From NCBI RefSeq assembly GCF_039566955.1, contig NZ_CP154796.1, positions 496,001 to 560,000 on the forward strand: 64,000 nt of DNA, given 5' to 3'. The position numbers and the translations under genes are program-made. This stretch comes from Micromonospora sp. DSM 45708. Lineage in GTDB: Bacteria > Actinomycetota > Actinomycetes > Mycobacteriales > Micromonosporaceae. Below, piece after piece: positions 26,642-35,009 of this stretch. The notes below the pieces were generated by a model, which was given only the letters and a program-made list of their open reading frames with translations, was not told the origin of the DNA and ran no database searches. The first letter of the stretch is position 1, and each line of letters starts with the position of its first letter.

Positions 26642-27640
26642 TCAGGGCGCCACCCGGGTCAGGTAGGTGTGGTGGGTGGTGAAGCCGAGCCGGCGGTAGA
26701 GCGCCACCGCGCCCACGTTGTGCTGCTCGACCTGGAGGAACGCCCGGGTGGCCCCCTCGGTCGCGGCCCAGCGGGCGAGCGCGCGGACGACCGCTTCGGC
26801 GTACCCGCGCCGGCGGGCCTCCGGCAGCACTTCGAGCAGGCTCACGCCGAACCACCGACCCCCGCCGGTGACGGTGCCGCGCCCCACCGCGAGCAGCCGG
26901 CCGTCGACCCGTAGCTCGGCGAAGCGGACCCGGTCCACGGCGGTGAGCACGTGCCGTGCGGCCTCCGGGAGCCCGCCCTTGCGGTCGGCGGCGATCGCCA
27001 GCCAGTCGTCGGTGGGCGCGGTGGCCAGCGCCACCGGCGGCGGTCCGGCGGCGGGTGCCGGGGCGGTCCGGTCCGGCGCGGTCCCGTCCGTCGACACGGG
27101 CGGCGGGGCGGTCAGGGTGGTGAGCGGCACGGTCTGGACCAGCACCGGTGGGCGGGCCGTCCAGCCGCGCGCGTCGAGCTCCGCGCCGACCGGGGCGGCC
27201 AGCGGCAGCGGCGTGTTCACCAGGGCCGGCTGGCCGAGGTCGGCGTACCAGCGCTGCACCGCGTCCAGCGCCGCCGGCAGCGGCCGGTCGGGGTCGCCGA
27301 TCGGCAGCGCGCTGTTCGCCCGGCCGGTCCAACCGGCCGCGGAACGCAGCCGCCAGTCGCCGAGCCGGCCGCTCACCGGGGCCGGCCACGCCTCATCGCT
27401 TGCGCTTTCCAGTTCGACCACGGCGGCGGCGGTGGGCCGGCGGGCCGGTGGCACCCGCTTCGCCCGGTGCACCTCGTCGACCGGCACGCGCAGCGGGCCA
27501 TGGGCGGTGACCAGCGTAATGTGCGTCTCAGTCAGCTCGACCAGCTCGCCGAGCGCGTCGGAGAACAGCGGCCGGCCCTCGCGAATTTCCACGATCCGGC
27601 GGACCACGATCCGGTGTCCCACATCCTGCTGTCGGAGCAC
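26642..27640 (-). CDS. GNAT acetyltransferase with N-terminal SH3-like domain (Rv0428c-like)
   Basis: 332 residues. Residues 1-65 (VGHRIVVRRIVEIREGRPLFSDALGELVELTETHITLVTAHGPLRVPVDEVHRAKRV) look like a small beta-barrel; the rest is a GNAT domain ending VSLLEVLPEARRRGYAEAVVRALARWAATEGATRAFLQVEQHNVGAVALYRRLGF with the acetyl-CoA loop. The combination is that of an actinobacterial acetyltransferase group including Rv0428c; the substrate is unknown. A proline-rich linker (about residues 175-205) is probably disordered. GGGGAGGAGG precedes the GTG, and it is divergent from fdxA. Confidence 0.75.
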   Translation of the reverse strand: MLRQQDVGHRIVVRRIVEIREGRPLFSDALGELVELTETHITLVTAHGPLRVPVDEVHRAKRVPPARRPTAAAVVELESASDEAWPAPVSGRLGDWRLRSAAGWTGRANSALPIGDPDRPLPAALDAVQRWYADLGQPALVNTPLPLAAPVGAELDARGWTARPPVLVQTVPLTTLTAPPPVSTDGTAPDRTAPAPAAGPPPVALATAPTDDWLAIAADRKGGLPEAARHVLTAVDRVRFAELRVDGRLLAVGRGTVTGGGRWFGVSLLEVLPEARRRGYAEAVVRALARWAATEGATRAFLQVEQHNVGAVALYRRLGFTTHHTYLTRVAP

Positions 27641-27719
27641 GATCGACCTCCTCCCCGGCGAGATACTAGGCTCTTACCGTTGCGGATGATCGCGACGAGT
27701 CTTGCGGAGGAGAAGACCG

Positions 27720-28046
27720 GTGACCTACATCATCGCCGAGCCGTGCGTGGATGTGCTCGACAAGGCATGCATCGAGGAGTGCCCGGTCGACTGCATCTAC
27801 GAGGGCAATCGGATGCTCTACATCCACCCCGACGAGTGCGTCGACTGTGGGGCCTGCGAGCCGGTCTGCCCGGTGGAAGCGATCTTCTACGAGGACGACG
27901 TGCCGGAGCAGTGGAAGGACTACACCGGCGCGAACTACGAGTTCTTCGAGGACCTGGGCTCGCCCGGGGGCGCCTCCAAGATCGGCAAGGTGGAGAAGGA
28001 CGCCACCTTCGTCGCCGCGCAGCCGCCGCGCGGCGAGGGCCACTGA
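27720..28046 (+). CDS. fdxA: Seven-iron ferredoxin (3Fe-4S/4Fe-4S)
   Basis: 108 residues. Clusters: CVDVLDKACIEECPVDC for the 3Fe-4S site and CVDCGACEPVCP for the 4Fe-4S site, followed by the family C-terminus EDDVPEQWKDYTGANYEFFEDLGSPGGASKIG. It is a soluble electron carrier, typically for cytochromes P450 and other oxidoreductases. GGAGGAG 6 nt before the GTG at 27720 decides the start. Its stop overlaps the apparent dapC start, as in other actinomycetes where fdx precedes the aminotransferase. Confidence 0.92.
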   Translation: MTYIIAEPCVDVLDKACIEECPVDCIYEGNRMLYIHPDECVDCGACEPVCPVEAIFYEDDVPEQWKDYTGANYEFFEDLGSPGGASKIGKVEKDATFVAAQPPRGEGH

Positions 28047-29152
28047 GCCGGCCCGCGCCGGTTTCGGCACGGCTGCCCGAGTTCACCTGGGACACGCTGG
28101 ACGCCGCGGCCGTCACGGCCGCGGCGCATCCGGAGGGTCTCATCAACCTCTCCATGGGTACGCCTGTCGACCCGGTGCCACCGCTGATCCGGCAGGCGCT
28201 GGCCGACGCGTCGGACGCGCCGGGCTACCCGCTGACCGCGGGCACGCCCGCCCTGCGGGAGGCGATCGCGGCCTGGGTGGCCCGGGCCTGCGGCGCGGGC
28301 GTCGACGGGCTGGGCGTGCTGCCGACCATCGGCTCCAAGGAGCTGGTGGCCTGGCTGCCCACGCTGCTCGGGCTCGGCCCGGGTGACGTGGTCGTGGTGC
28401 CGCCGGTGGCGTACCCGACGTACGAGGACGGGGCCCGGCTGGCGGGTGCCACGACGGTGCGCAGCGACTCGTTGACCGCGCTCGGCCCGGACCCGCGGGT
28501 CCGCCTGGTCTGGGTCAACTCGCCGGGCAACCCGACCGGGCGGGTGCTGCCCGCCGCCCACCTGCGCAAGGTGGTCGAGTGGGCCCGGGAGCGCGGTGCG
28601 GTGGTCGCCAGCGACGAGTGCTACCTGCCGTTGGGCTGGGACGCCGAACCCGTCTCGGTGCTGTCCCCGCAGGTGTGTGGCGGGGACTACGCGGGTGTGC
28701 TGGCGGTGCACTCGCTCTCCAAGCGTTCGAACCTGGCCGGCTACCGGGCCGGCTTCGTGGCCGGTGACCCGGCGCTGGTGGCCGAGCTGCTCAAGATCCG
28801 TAAGCACGCCGGGATGATCGTCCCGGCGCCGGTGCAGGCCGCCATGGTGGCCGCGCTCGGCGACCAGGCGCACGCCGACGCCCAGCGGGAACGCTACCGG
28901 GCGCGGCGGGAGAAGCTGCGGGCCGCGTTCACCGGCGCCGGCTTCACGGTCGAGCACTCCGAGGCCGGGCTCTACCTCTGGCTGACCCGCGGCGAGGACT
29001 GCTGGGACACGGTCGACTGGCTGGCCCGGCGGGGCATCCTGGTGGCCGCCGGCGTCTTCTACGGCCCGGCCGGCGCCCGGCACGTCCGGGTGGCGCTGAC
29101 CGAGTCCGACGCGCACGTCGACGCGGTGGCCGGCCGGCTCGCCCACTCCTGA
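28043..29152 (+). CDS. dapC: N-succinyldiaminopimelate aminotransferase (DapC-like), possible CTG start
   Basis: 369 residues of a class I PLP aminotransferase. PLP-binding Lys in HSLSKRSNLAGYRAGF, NSPGNPTGR substrate loop, and the aspartate in VVASDECYLPLGW. In the lysine/diaminopimelate pathway it converts succinyl-amino-ketopimelate to succinyl-DAP; dapD and dapE lie 9-10 kb downstream. No ATG, GTG or TTG occurs in frame near the conserved N-terminus (ARLPEFTWDTLDAAA): the nearest GTG is over 40 codons upstream inside fdxA and the first ATG is about 37 codons too late. A CTG at 28043, overlapping the fdxA stop as CTGA, is the most plausible start. Confidence 0.85.
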   Translation: MSRPAPVSARLPEFTWDTLDAAAVTAAAHPEGLINLSMGTPVDPVPPLIRQALADASDAPGYPLTAGTPALREAIAAWVARACGAGVDGLGVLPTIGSKELVAWLPTLLGLGPGDVVVVPPVAYPTYEDGARLAGATTVRSDSLTALGPDPRVRLVWVNSPGNPTGRVLPAAHLRKVVEWARERGAVVASDECYLPLGWDAEPVSVLSPQVCGGDYAGVLAVHSLSKRSNLAGYRAGFVAGDPALVAELLKIRKHAGMIVPAPVQAAMVAALGDQAHADAQRERYRARREKLRAAFTGAGFTVEHSEAGLYLWLTRGEDCWDTVDWLARRGILVAAGVFYGPAGARHVRVALTESDAHVDAVAGRLAHS

Positions 29153-29277
29153 CCGCCGGACGCTTCCGGGACCCACCCGACACCGTGGCCCCCGGCGGCG
29201 TGCCGGGCGATATCCTCGGCGGGACTTCCCGCGGGGCCGCCCCGGCTCCGCCGACGACGCGGACCCGAGGTGGACCG

Positions 29278-30303
29278 ATGGTGGGCGAGGCCGGCGGGCT
29301 GGCACGCGCGGCGGTGGTCGGCACCGGGCTGATCGGCGGCTCGATCCTGCTCCGGATCCGCGACGCCGGGCTCGGCGTCGCCGGCTGGGACCCCGATCCG
29401 GCCGTCCGGGCGCAGCTATCCGAGCGCGGCGTCGCGGTCGCCGGGACCGTCGAGGAGGCGGTGGCCGGCCGGGACGTGGTGTTCGTCTGCGGCCCGCTGC
29501 CCACGCTGCCCACCACGCTGGCCCGGGTGGCCGCCGCCACCGACGACGGGTGTGTGCTCACGGACGTGGGCAGCGTCAAGGCGGAGGTGGCCACCGCCGC
29601 GACCGCGCAGGGTCTCGGGCACCGGTTCGTGCCGGGTCACCCGATGGCCGGCGCGGACCGGGCCGGGCTCGGCGCGGCCGGCCCGGACCTGCTCGACGGC
29701 GCGGCCTGGGTGCTCTGCCCGGGGCCCACCGGGCTGACCGCCTTCCGGCGGCTGGCCGCGCTGCTCGTCGACGTCTTCCACGCCCGGGTGGTGCCGATGT
29801 CCGCGCCGGAGCACGACGCCGCCGCCGCGCTCGCGTCGCACGTGCCGCACGTGCTCGCCGGCGCGCTGGCCGGCACGGTGCAACGCTCGGCGCTGCGGGA
29901 CGCGGTGCTGGCGCTGGCCGCCGGCAGTTTCTCCGACGGCACCCGGGTCGCCGGGGGGCCGCCCGAGCGGACCGCGAACATGCTGCTCGGCAACCGGGAC
30001 CGGGTGCTCGCCGAGCTGGCCGGCGTCGGTGACGTCCTGACCGAGCTGACCGCCGCGCTGCGGGCCGGGGACGCCGAGGCGCTGGCCGGCCGGCTGGCCG
30101 AGGGGCGGGCGGCGCGCGCCGCGCTGCGCGGCCGGGAGTTCGGCACGCACCGCCGGGAGTTCCCGGCCGACGCGGACCACGCCGGCGAGCTGGCCTACCT
30201 GCGGGAGCTGGGCGCGGCGGGCGGTCACCTGACCGGGTGCCGGGTCACGGCCGGCGCGGTCGCGTACACCGCGCACCTGCCGGCCACCCCGCCGTTAGGC
30301 TGA
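29278..30303 (+). CDS. tyrA: Prephenate dehydrogenase
   Basis: 341 residues. NAD-binding loop VVGTGLIGGSILLRIRDAG, followed by DVGSVKAEV, the catalytic His region FVPGHPMAGADRAG and the helical dimerisation domain with LASHVPHVLAGALAGTV. It oxidatively decarboxylates prephenate to 4-hydroxyphenylpyruvate for tyrosine. It lacks a fused chorismate mutase and has only a short C-terminal region, possibly a reduced regulatory domain. GAGGTGGA precedes the ATG at 29278. Confidence 0.85.
   Translation: MVGEAGGLARAAVVGTGLIGGSILLRIRDAGLGVAGWDPDPAVRAQLSERGVAVAGTVEEAVAGRDVVFVCGPLPTLPTTLARVAAATDDGCVLTDVGSVKAEVATAATAQGLGHRFVPGHPMAGADRAGLGAAGPDLLDGAAWVLCPGPTGLTAFRRLAALLVDVFHARVVPMSAPEHDAAAALASHVPHVLAGALAGTVQRSALRDAVLALAAGSFSDGTRVAGGPPERTANMLLGNRDRVLAELAGVGDVLTELTAALRAGDAEALAGRLAEGRAARAALRGREFGTHRREFPADADHAGELAYLRELGAAGGHLTGCRVTAGAVAYTAHLPATPPLG
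30296..30301 (+). promoter_or_regulatory. TAGGCT -10 hexamer before the SIMPL-domain gene
   Basis: TAGGCT lies at the end of the upstream gene, 7 nt before the ATG at 30309. It suggests an internal leaderless promoter in addition to read-through. Confidence 0.4.
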
Positions 30304-30308
30304 GCGGC

Positions 30309-30950
30309 ATGGCGGACGCACCGGTCGTGGCGGTACGCGGCGAGGCGTACCGGGAGGTCGCTCCCGAGCTGGCCCGGTTCACGGTGACGGCGGCGGTACG
30401 CGACCGCGACCGGGAGACCACGCTGACCCGGCTGGCCGAGCGGGCCGCCGCGGTGCGGGCGCTGCTCGACGCGGCCGGGCCGACCGTGGCGCGGCGGGAG
30501 ACCGGTCAGGTCAACGTCTGGCCGGTGACCAGGCGCTCGGGCGACCGGGTGGTGGCCTACCAGGGCAGCGTGAGCACCACGGTCACCGTCACCGACTTCA
30601 GCGCGCTCGGCGAGCTGATGCTGCGCCTGGCCGACCACGAGCAGGTCGAGGTGGCCGGTCCGGTGTGGTCGCTGCGGCCGGACAGCCCGGCGTACCGGGA
30701 GGTGCGGCACGCCGCGATCGCGGACGCGCTGGCCCGGGCGCGGGAGTACGCCGAGGCGCTCGGCGCCCGGGTCACCGCGTTGCGGGAGCTGGCCGACACC
30801 GGCCTGACCGCGGCCCCGCCGATGCTGGCCAAGGCGGCGTACGCCCGGTCCGGTGAGTCCGTGCCGGAGCTGGAGCTGGATCCGGCCCCGCAGCCGGTGC
30901 ACGCGGCGGTCGAGGCGCGGTTCACCATCAGCGAGCCGGTGCTCGGCTGA
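30309..30950 (+). CDS. SIMPL-domain (DUF541) protein
   Basis: 213 residues matching the SIMPL/BP26 pattern: VVAVRGEAYREVAPELARFTVTAAVRDRDRETTLTRL, a YQGSVSTTVTVTDFSALGELM segment and a final EARFTISEP strand. Family members are often secreted and assemble into oligomers, but here there is no signal peptide, so it is probably cytoplasmic. The function is not known. It overlaps the kinase start by one base (TGATG), implying coupling with that gene. Confidence 0.75.
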   Translation: MADAPVVAVRGEAYREVAPELARFTVTAAVRDRDRETTLTRLAERAAAVRALLDAAGPTVARRETGQVNVWPVTRRSGDRVVAYQGSVSTTVTVTDFSALGELMLRLADHEQVEVAGPVWSLRPDSPAYREVRHAAIADALARAREYAEALGARVTALRELADTGLTAAPPMLAKAAYARSGESVPELELDPAPQPVHAAVEARFTISEPVLG

Positions 30951-31597
30951 TGCCGCCGGCACAGGTGCTCCCGTTGGCCGAGCTGGTCGCCCGGGCGCGG
31001 GCGCTCGCCGGGGACGGCCCGCGGCAGCTGCTCGGCATCGCCGGCGCGCCCGGCGTGGGCAAGTCCACGCTGGCGGAGCGCATCGTCGCCGAGGTGGGCC
31101 CGGCCGCCCGGCTGGTGCCGATGGACGGCTTCCACCTGGCCGGGTCGGCGTTGACCCGGTTGGGCCGGGCGGCGCGCAAGGGCGCGCCGGACACGTTCGA
31201 CGTCAACGGCTTCGTCGCCACGCTGCGCCGGTTGCGGCGGCTGGAGCCGACCTCGGTGTGGGCACCGGAGTTCCGCCGCGACCTGGAGGAGCCGGTCGCC
31301 GGGGCGATCGAGGTGCCGCCCGAGGTGCGGCTGGTGGTCACCGAGGGCAACTACCTGCTGCTGCGGGACGACCCGTGGGAGGAGGTGCGCTCCCTGCTGC
31401 ACCAGGCATGGTTCCTCGACCTGGACGCGGAGCTGCGGCTGCGCCGCCTCACCGTCCGGCACCAGGCGTACGGGAAGTCCGCGGAGCAGGCCCGCGCCTG
31501 GGCGCTCGGCAGCGACGAGGAGAACGCCCGGCTGGTCGCCGGCACGGCCGGGCACGCCGACCTGGTGGTCCGGCTGGCCGAGCCGCCGTCGGCGTGA
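30950..31597 (+). CDS. P-loop nucleoside/nucleotide kinase-like protein
   Basis: 215 residues. P-loop GIAGAPGVGKSTLAERIV, then VPMDGFHLAGSAL, KGAPDTFDVNGFVATLRRL and TEGNYLLLRDDPWEEV, with a lid-type segment LRLRRLTVRHQAYGKS and a final SDEENARLVAGTAGHADLVVRL. This is the uridine-kinase/pantothenate-kinase-like group often named nucleoside or fructose kinase; the acceptor is not certain. Coupled to the SIMPL gene by a one-base stop/start overlap. Confidence 0.8.
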   Translation: MPPAQVLPLAELVARARALAGDGPRQLLGIAGAPGVGKSTLAERIVAEVGPAARLVPMDGFHLAGSALTRLGRAARKGAPDTFDVNGFVATLRRLRRLEPTSVWAPEFRRDLEEPVAGAIEVPPEVRLVVTEGNYLLLRDDPWEEVRSLLHQAWFLDLDAELRLRRLTVRHQAYGKSAEQARAWALGSDEENARLVAGTAGHADLVVRLAEPPSA

Positions 31598-31649
31598 CGG
31601 CCCGGCCCCGGCGCGGTTCCGCCGGTCGGGTGCCGTCGGCGGGTCCCGG

Positions 31650-34214
31650 TCAGCCGACGCCGGGCCGCGGTGACGGCACGCTCCGGCGCAGCAGGCGGGC
31701 CACCACGGCCCGTTCACGGATGAACTCCACCGCCTCCGGGTAGCCGCTGTGGCTGCGGATCGGCGGGTCGGCCACCTCGCCGCCGGTCGGGTGCAGCGCC
31801 TCCGGGTCGGCCACCGACACGTCCCGCTGCCCGGCGCTGACCTGCCAGCCGAGCGGGTCGGTGTCCCGCCAGAAGTTCGTCCAGGCGACGTGGCCGCCGG
31901 GCCAGGTGACCGCCCGGGCCAGCGTGCGCAGCCGCTCCGGCCCGAAGTAGGACGGGAAGATCCGGCCGTAGAGCCGGGTGAGCTGGCAGCCGTAGGAGAA
32001 GAACCAGGTCCGCTGCCGCCACCGACGGGGCAGGTGCAGCAGCACCGCGGCGCAGATGACGGTGCCCTGGCTGTGCCCGGAGAGGATCACGCCGTCCATC
32101 CGGTCCGGGTGGTGGGGCGGCAGCGCCAGCAGCCCGGCGACCCGGGTCTGGAGTTCCGGTACGGCGCGCTCGGCGTAGCTGGGCGGGGCGAGCGGGTGTG
32201 CGGCCCGTGGCCAGAACGTGCACACGTCCCAGATCACGCCGACCGAGCGGCGGACGGAGTCGGTGCGGTAGACCATCAGCCCGAGCGCGCTCGTCACCAC
32301 CGGCAGCCAGCCGAGCACGGCGTCGCCGAGCTCGGCGGTCCAGTGGATCGCGGTCTGCCAGCCGGCCGGGGAGAGCGGGCCGGGCCGGTGGCCGGAGAGC
32401 GCGGCGGTGCAGCACAGGATGATCAGGAGCGCGGCCCCGGCGGCGAACCAGCCGATCAGCCGGACCGCGTGCTCGCCCACCAGGCGGTGCAGCGCCCGGT
32501 AGGTGCTGACGTCGCGGCAGCGGCGCAGGTCGTGCGGGGAGAGGCCGTCGGCGGAGGTCAGCCGGGCGTACTCGGCGCGGCGCAGCCGTTGCAGCAGGTA
32601 CCCGGCGCGCAACAGCAGCCCGAGCAGGATGAGCAGCCCGATCACGCAGGCCAGCCCGGCCCAGAAGACGGCGAGCGGCGGCACCACGCGCCCCCGGTCG
32701 GCGGAGTCGACCGGCCCGTCGAGCCGTTCGCTGACCCAGTAGAGCAGCCCGGCGCAGTACGCGACCGCCATTATCCAGCCGAAACCCGCGATGACCGCCG
32801 GCGCGCAGCCGTACCAGGCGAGGCCGGTGTACGCGCCGAGCGGCTGGGTCGGCACGGCGGGCCGGAGGCGCGGCATGAGCAGCCCGGCGATGGCGAGCGC
32901 GATGGCCGGGCCGACGAGCATCCAGGTGTGCAGCCCGGCCGGTGCGGCCGGCAGGCCGGGCAGGCCGCGTTCGATCCAGGCCACCCCGAGCGGCAGCAGC
33001 ACGGCGGCGACGCCCGGCCCGGCCAGTGCCCGCCGCCCGGAGCGGTTCGCCGCGCCGATGGCCACCAGCAGCAGCACCTGGTAGGTGACGAGCCAGGCGA
33101 GCGCGGTCTCGTAGCCGGGGAGCGGGCGGGCGGCGCGGCAGCCGGCGAGGTCCGGGACCGCCGGGCAGCCGACCGGTGGCCGGTACGTCGCCAGTGGCCG
33201 GCCGGCCGGCCCGTCCGGGAGCAGCAGGAGGACGAACGTGCCGACCAGTCCGAGCGCGGTGAGCACCGCCACCGCGATGCTCCACCGGCCCAGCGGGGTG
33301 GCGCCCTGGCGGCGGGTCAGCCAGGGGCGGCCGACCGCGACCACGGCGATCGTCACCACGGCGACGAACAGCGCGACGGTCGGCCAGGCGACCACGGCCC
33401 GCAGTCCGCGCGGCGGGTCCATCAGCAGCACCGCGGTGACCGGCACGGCGGCGGCGGTCACCGCCCCGGCGCACAGGTGCAGCACCGCGGCGCGGCGCAG
33501 TTGCCCCTCACCGTTCCAGAACGTCGGGTCCTGCAACGGGTTCTCCAACGGTTCCGGCGGTTCGGCCGGCCCGCTCCCGTCCGGGCGGGAGCGGGGTTCG
33601 GCCGGCATCTCCGCCTCGTACTGGTAGGTGCGCCAGGCGACCAGCCCGATCGCGGCCAGCACGAGCAGCGGCAGCAGCAGCCCGAGGGCCAGCGCCCGGG
33701 TGTCCCGGCGCCACCAGGCGTTGCCGAGGAACTCCCACGGGCCGGGGAGCTGGCCCAGGCACTCCCGTCCCACGCACTGCCAGCCGATGAGGTCGACGCC
33801 GATCCCGGTCACGGCGATGACCAGGGTGCAGGTCAGGCTGAGGCAGAACAGCCGGATGAGCCAGGCGGTGATGCCGGAGCGGCTGGCCCAGCGTTCCCGG
33901 TCCGGGTCCGCCGGGATGCCGGCCCGGGCGTGCAGCGCGACGTTCGCCAGCGCGAAGGGCAGCAGCAGCGTCCAGAGCGCGCGTTCGATGTCCCGCCGGG
34001 TCCGCGCGCCGGAGGTCAGCTTCCCCCAACTGTACGCCTCGACGCTGATCGGTTCGTCCCGCATTGCCCGGGACGAACGGTAGAAACCGGTCACCTGTCC
34101 GCCGGCGACCAGCTCCGGCTGGGGGCCGTCACCACCCGGTCCGGGGAGGCCCAGCAGCTGATCCGGCGGGGTGTTCGACACCCCGTGCACCCGTAGTTCC
34201 AGCACGCGCTCCAT
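31650..34214 (-). CDS. Large polytopic membrane protein with split alpha/beta-hydrolase motifs
   Basis: 854 residues. The N-terminus (VLELRVHGVSNTPPDQLLG, then VEAYSWGKLTSG) resembles the first strands of a lipase-like alpha/beta hydrolase with an HG oxyanion motif. About 600 residues with roughly a dozen hydrophobic spans follow. The C-terminal 150 residues contain a nucleophile elbow SGHSQG (S715), a possible acid in DTDPLG (D786) and a His in SHSGYPEAVEF (H822). I infer a membrane-embedded serine hydrolase whose fold is interrupted by the membrane region. The substrate is unknown, perhaps a lipid. Some homologues in actinomycetes are annotated only as hypothetical membrane proteins. Confidence 0.65.
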   Translation of the reverse strand: MERVLELRVHGVSNTPPDQLLGLPGPGGDGPQPELVAGGQVTGFYRSSRAMRDEPISVEAYSWGKLTSGARTRRDIERALWTLLLPFALANVALHARAGIPADPDRERWASRSGITAWLIRLFCLSLTCTLVIAVTGIGVDLIGWQCVGRECLGQLPGPWEFLGNAWWRRDTRALALGLLLPLLVLAAIGLVAWRTYQYEAEMPAEPRSRPDGSGPAEPPEPLENPLQDPTFWNGEGQLRRAAVLHLCAGAVTAAAVPVTAVLLMDPPRGLRAVVAWPTVALFVAVVTIAVVAVGRPWLTRRQGATPLGRWSIAVAVLTALGLVGTFVLLLLPDGPAGRPLATYRPPVGCPAVPDLAGCRAARPLPGYETALAWLVTYQVLLLVAIGAANRSGRRALAGPGVAAVLLPLGVAWIERGLPGLPAAPAGLHTWMLVGPAIALAIAGLLMPRLRPAVPTQPLGAYTGLAWYGCAPAVIAGFGWIMAVAYCAGLLYWVSERLDGPVDSADRGRVVPPLAVFWAGLACVIGLLILLGLLLRAGYLLQRLRRAEYARLTSADGLSPHDLRRCRDVSTYRALHRLVGEHAVRLIGWFAAGAALLIILCCTAALSGHRPGPLSPAGWQTAIHWTAELGDAVLGWLPVVTSALGLMVYRTDSVRRSVGVIWDVCTFWPRAAHPLAPPSYAERAVPELQTRVAGLLALPPHHPDRMDGVILSGHSQGTVICAAVLLHLPRRWRQRTWFFSYGCQLTRLYGRIFPSYFGPERLRTLARAVTWPGGHVAWTNFWRDTDPLGWQVSAGQRDVSVADPEALHPTGGEVADPPIRSHSGYPEAVEFIRERAVVARLLRRSVPSPRPGVG

Positions 34215-34308
34215 CGGGGCCTCCCCAGAGTGAGCATCTCACTACCCAGAGTGCGCGCTGAATCCGGAATCCGCATCCCCCCGGAGAGTTGTTTTGGCAG
34301 CTCAGGCG

Positions 34309-34866
34309 TCAGGTAAGGGTCCTGATCGGCCGGGCCGGGTTACCCACCGCCACCACGTTCGCCGGCAGGTCGCGGGTCACCACCGCGCCGGCGCCGACCA
34401 CCGTGTTGTCGCCGACGGTCACGCCGGCGAGCACGATCACGCCACCGCCGAGCCAGACGTTGTCGCCGATGGTGATCGGCTTCGCCGCCTCCCACTTGGC
34501 CCGGCGGGCCTCCGGCTCCACCGGGTGCGTGGCGGTGAGGAGCTGCACGTTCGGTCCGATCTGGACGTCGGCGCCGATGGTGATCCGGGCGACGTCGAGG
34601 AAGACCGCGTTGAAGTTGACGAAGCTGCGTGGCCCGAGGTGGGTCTGGGAGCCGTAGTCACAGTGGAACGGTGGCCGGATCCAGGCGTCCTCGCCGAGCG
34701 TGCCGAGCAGTTCGCGCAGGGCGGCGAGGCGGCCCTGCGGGTCGCCGGCCGCGCTGCGGTTGAAGCGTTCGGTCAGCCGGGCGGCGCGCTCCAGGTCGGC
34801 GACGATCGCGGGGTCGTCGGCGAGGTACGGCTCGCCGGCCAGCATCCGGTCCTTCATGGCGCTCAT
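34309..34866 (-). CDS. Maltose/galactoside O-acetyltransferase-like left-handed beta-helix protein
   Basis: 185 residues: N-terminal MKDRMLAGEPYLADDPAIVADLERAARLTERFN as in maltose O-acetyltransferases, then hexapeptide repeats (ITIGADVQIGPNVQLLTATHPVEPEARRAKWEAAKPITIGDNVWLGGGVIVLAGVTVGDNTVVGAGAVVTRDLPANVVAVGNPARPI). The catalytic His is in ATHPVE. It transfers acetyl from acetyl-CoA to a sugar hydroxyl. The ATG at 34866 fits the family start. Confidence 0.85.
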   Translation of the reverse strand: MSAMKDRMLAGEPYLADDPAIVADLERAARLTERFNRSAAGDPQGRLAALRELLGTLGEDAWIRPPFHCDYGSQTHLGPRSFVNFNAVFLDVARITIGADVQIGPNVQLLTATHPVEPEARRAKWEAAKPITIGDNVWLGGGVIVLAGVTVGDNTVVGAGAVVTRDLPANVVAVGNPARPIRTLT

Positions 34867-34930
34867 TGGTGGATCATCCACGGTCCGGCCGCTCGACGGG
34901 AACCGGTTCGGTCGGATAGCTGACTTCCGG

Positions 34931-34949
34931 TTGCATACCCGGTATGCAA
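34931..34949. promoter_or_regulatory. Perfect palindrome upstream of the subtilase gene
   Basis: TTGCATACCCGGTATGCAA is a perfect 9+1+9 inverted repeat, 60 nt upstream of the subtilase start. Its core CATACCCGGTATG recurs on the minus strand at 40785-40797 before another gene. Likely operator of an unidentified regulator; the surrounding promoter is AT-richer than the window. Confidence 0.55.
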
Positions 34950-35009
34950 TTCTGATGGTCCGCATCGATGTGCCTTCTGTCGATGAGACGCCTCACCGAG
35001 GAGGAAAGG

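Noticed and set aside
34983..35009. ATG start for the subtilase
   Set aside because: It would put RRLTEEER before the signal peptide and lies upstream of the strong ribosome-binding site that serves the TTG at 35010.
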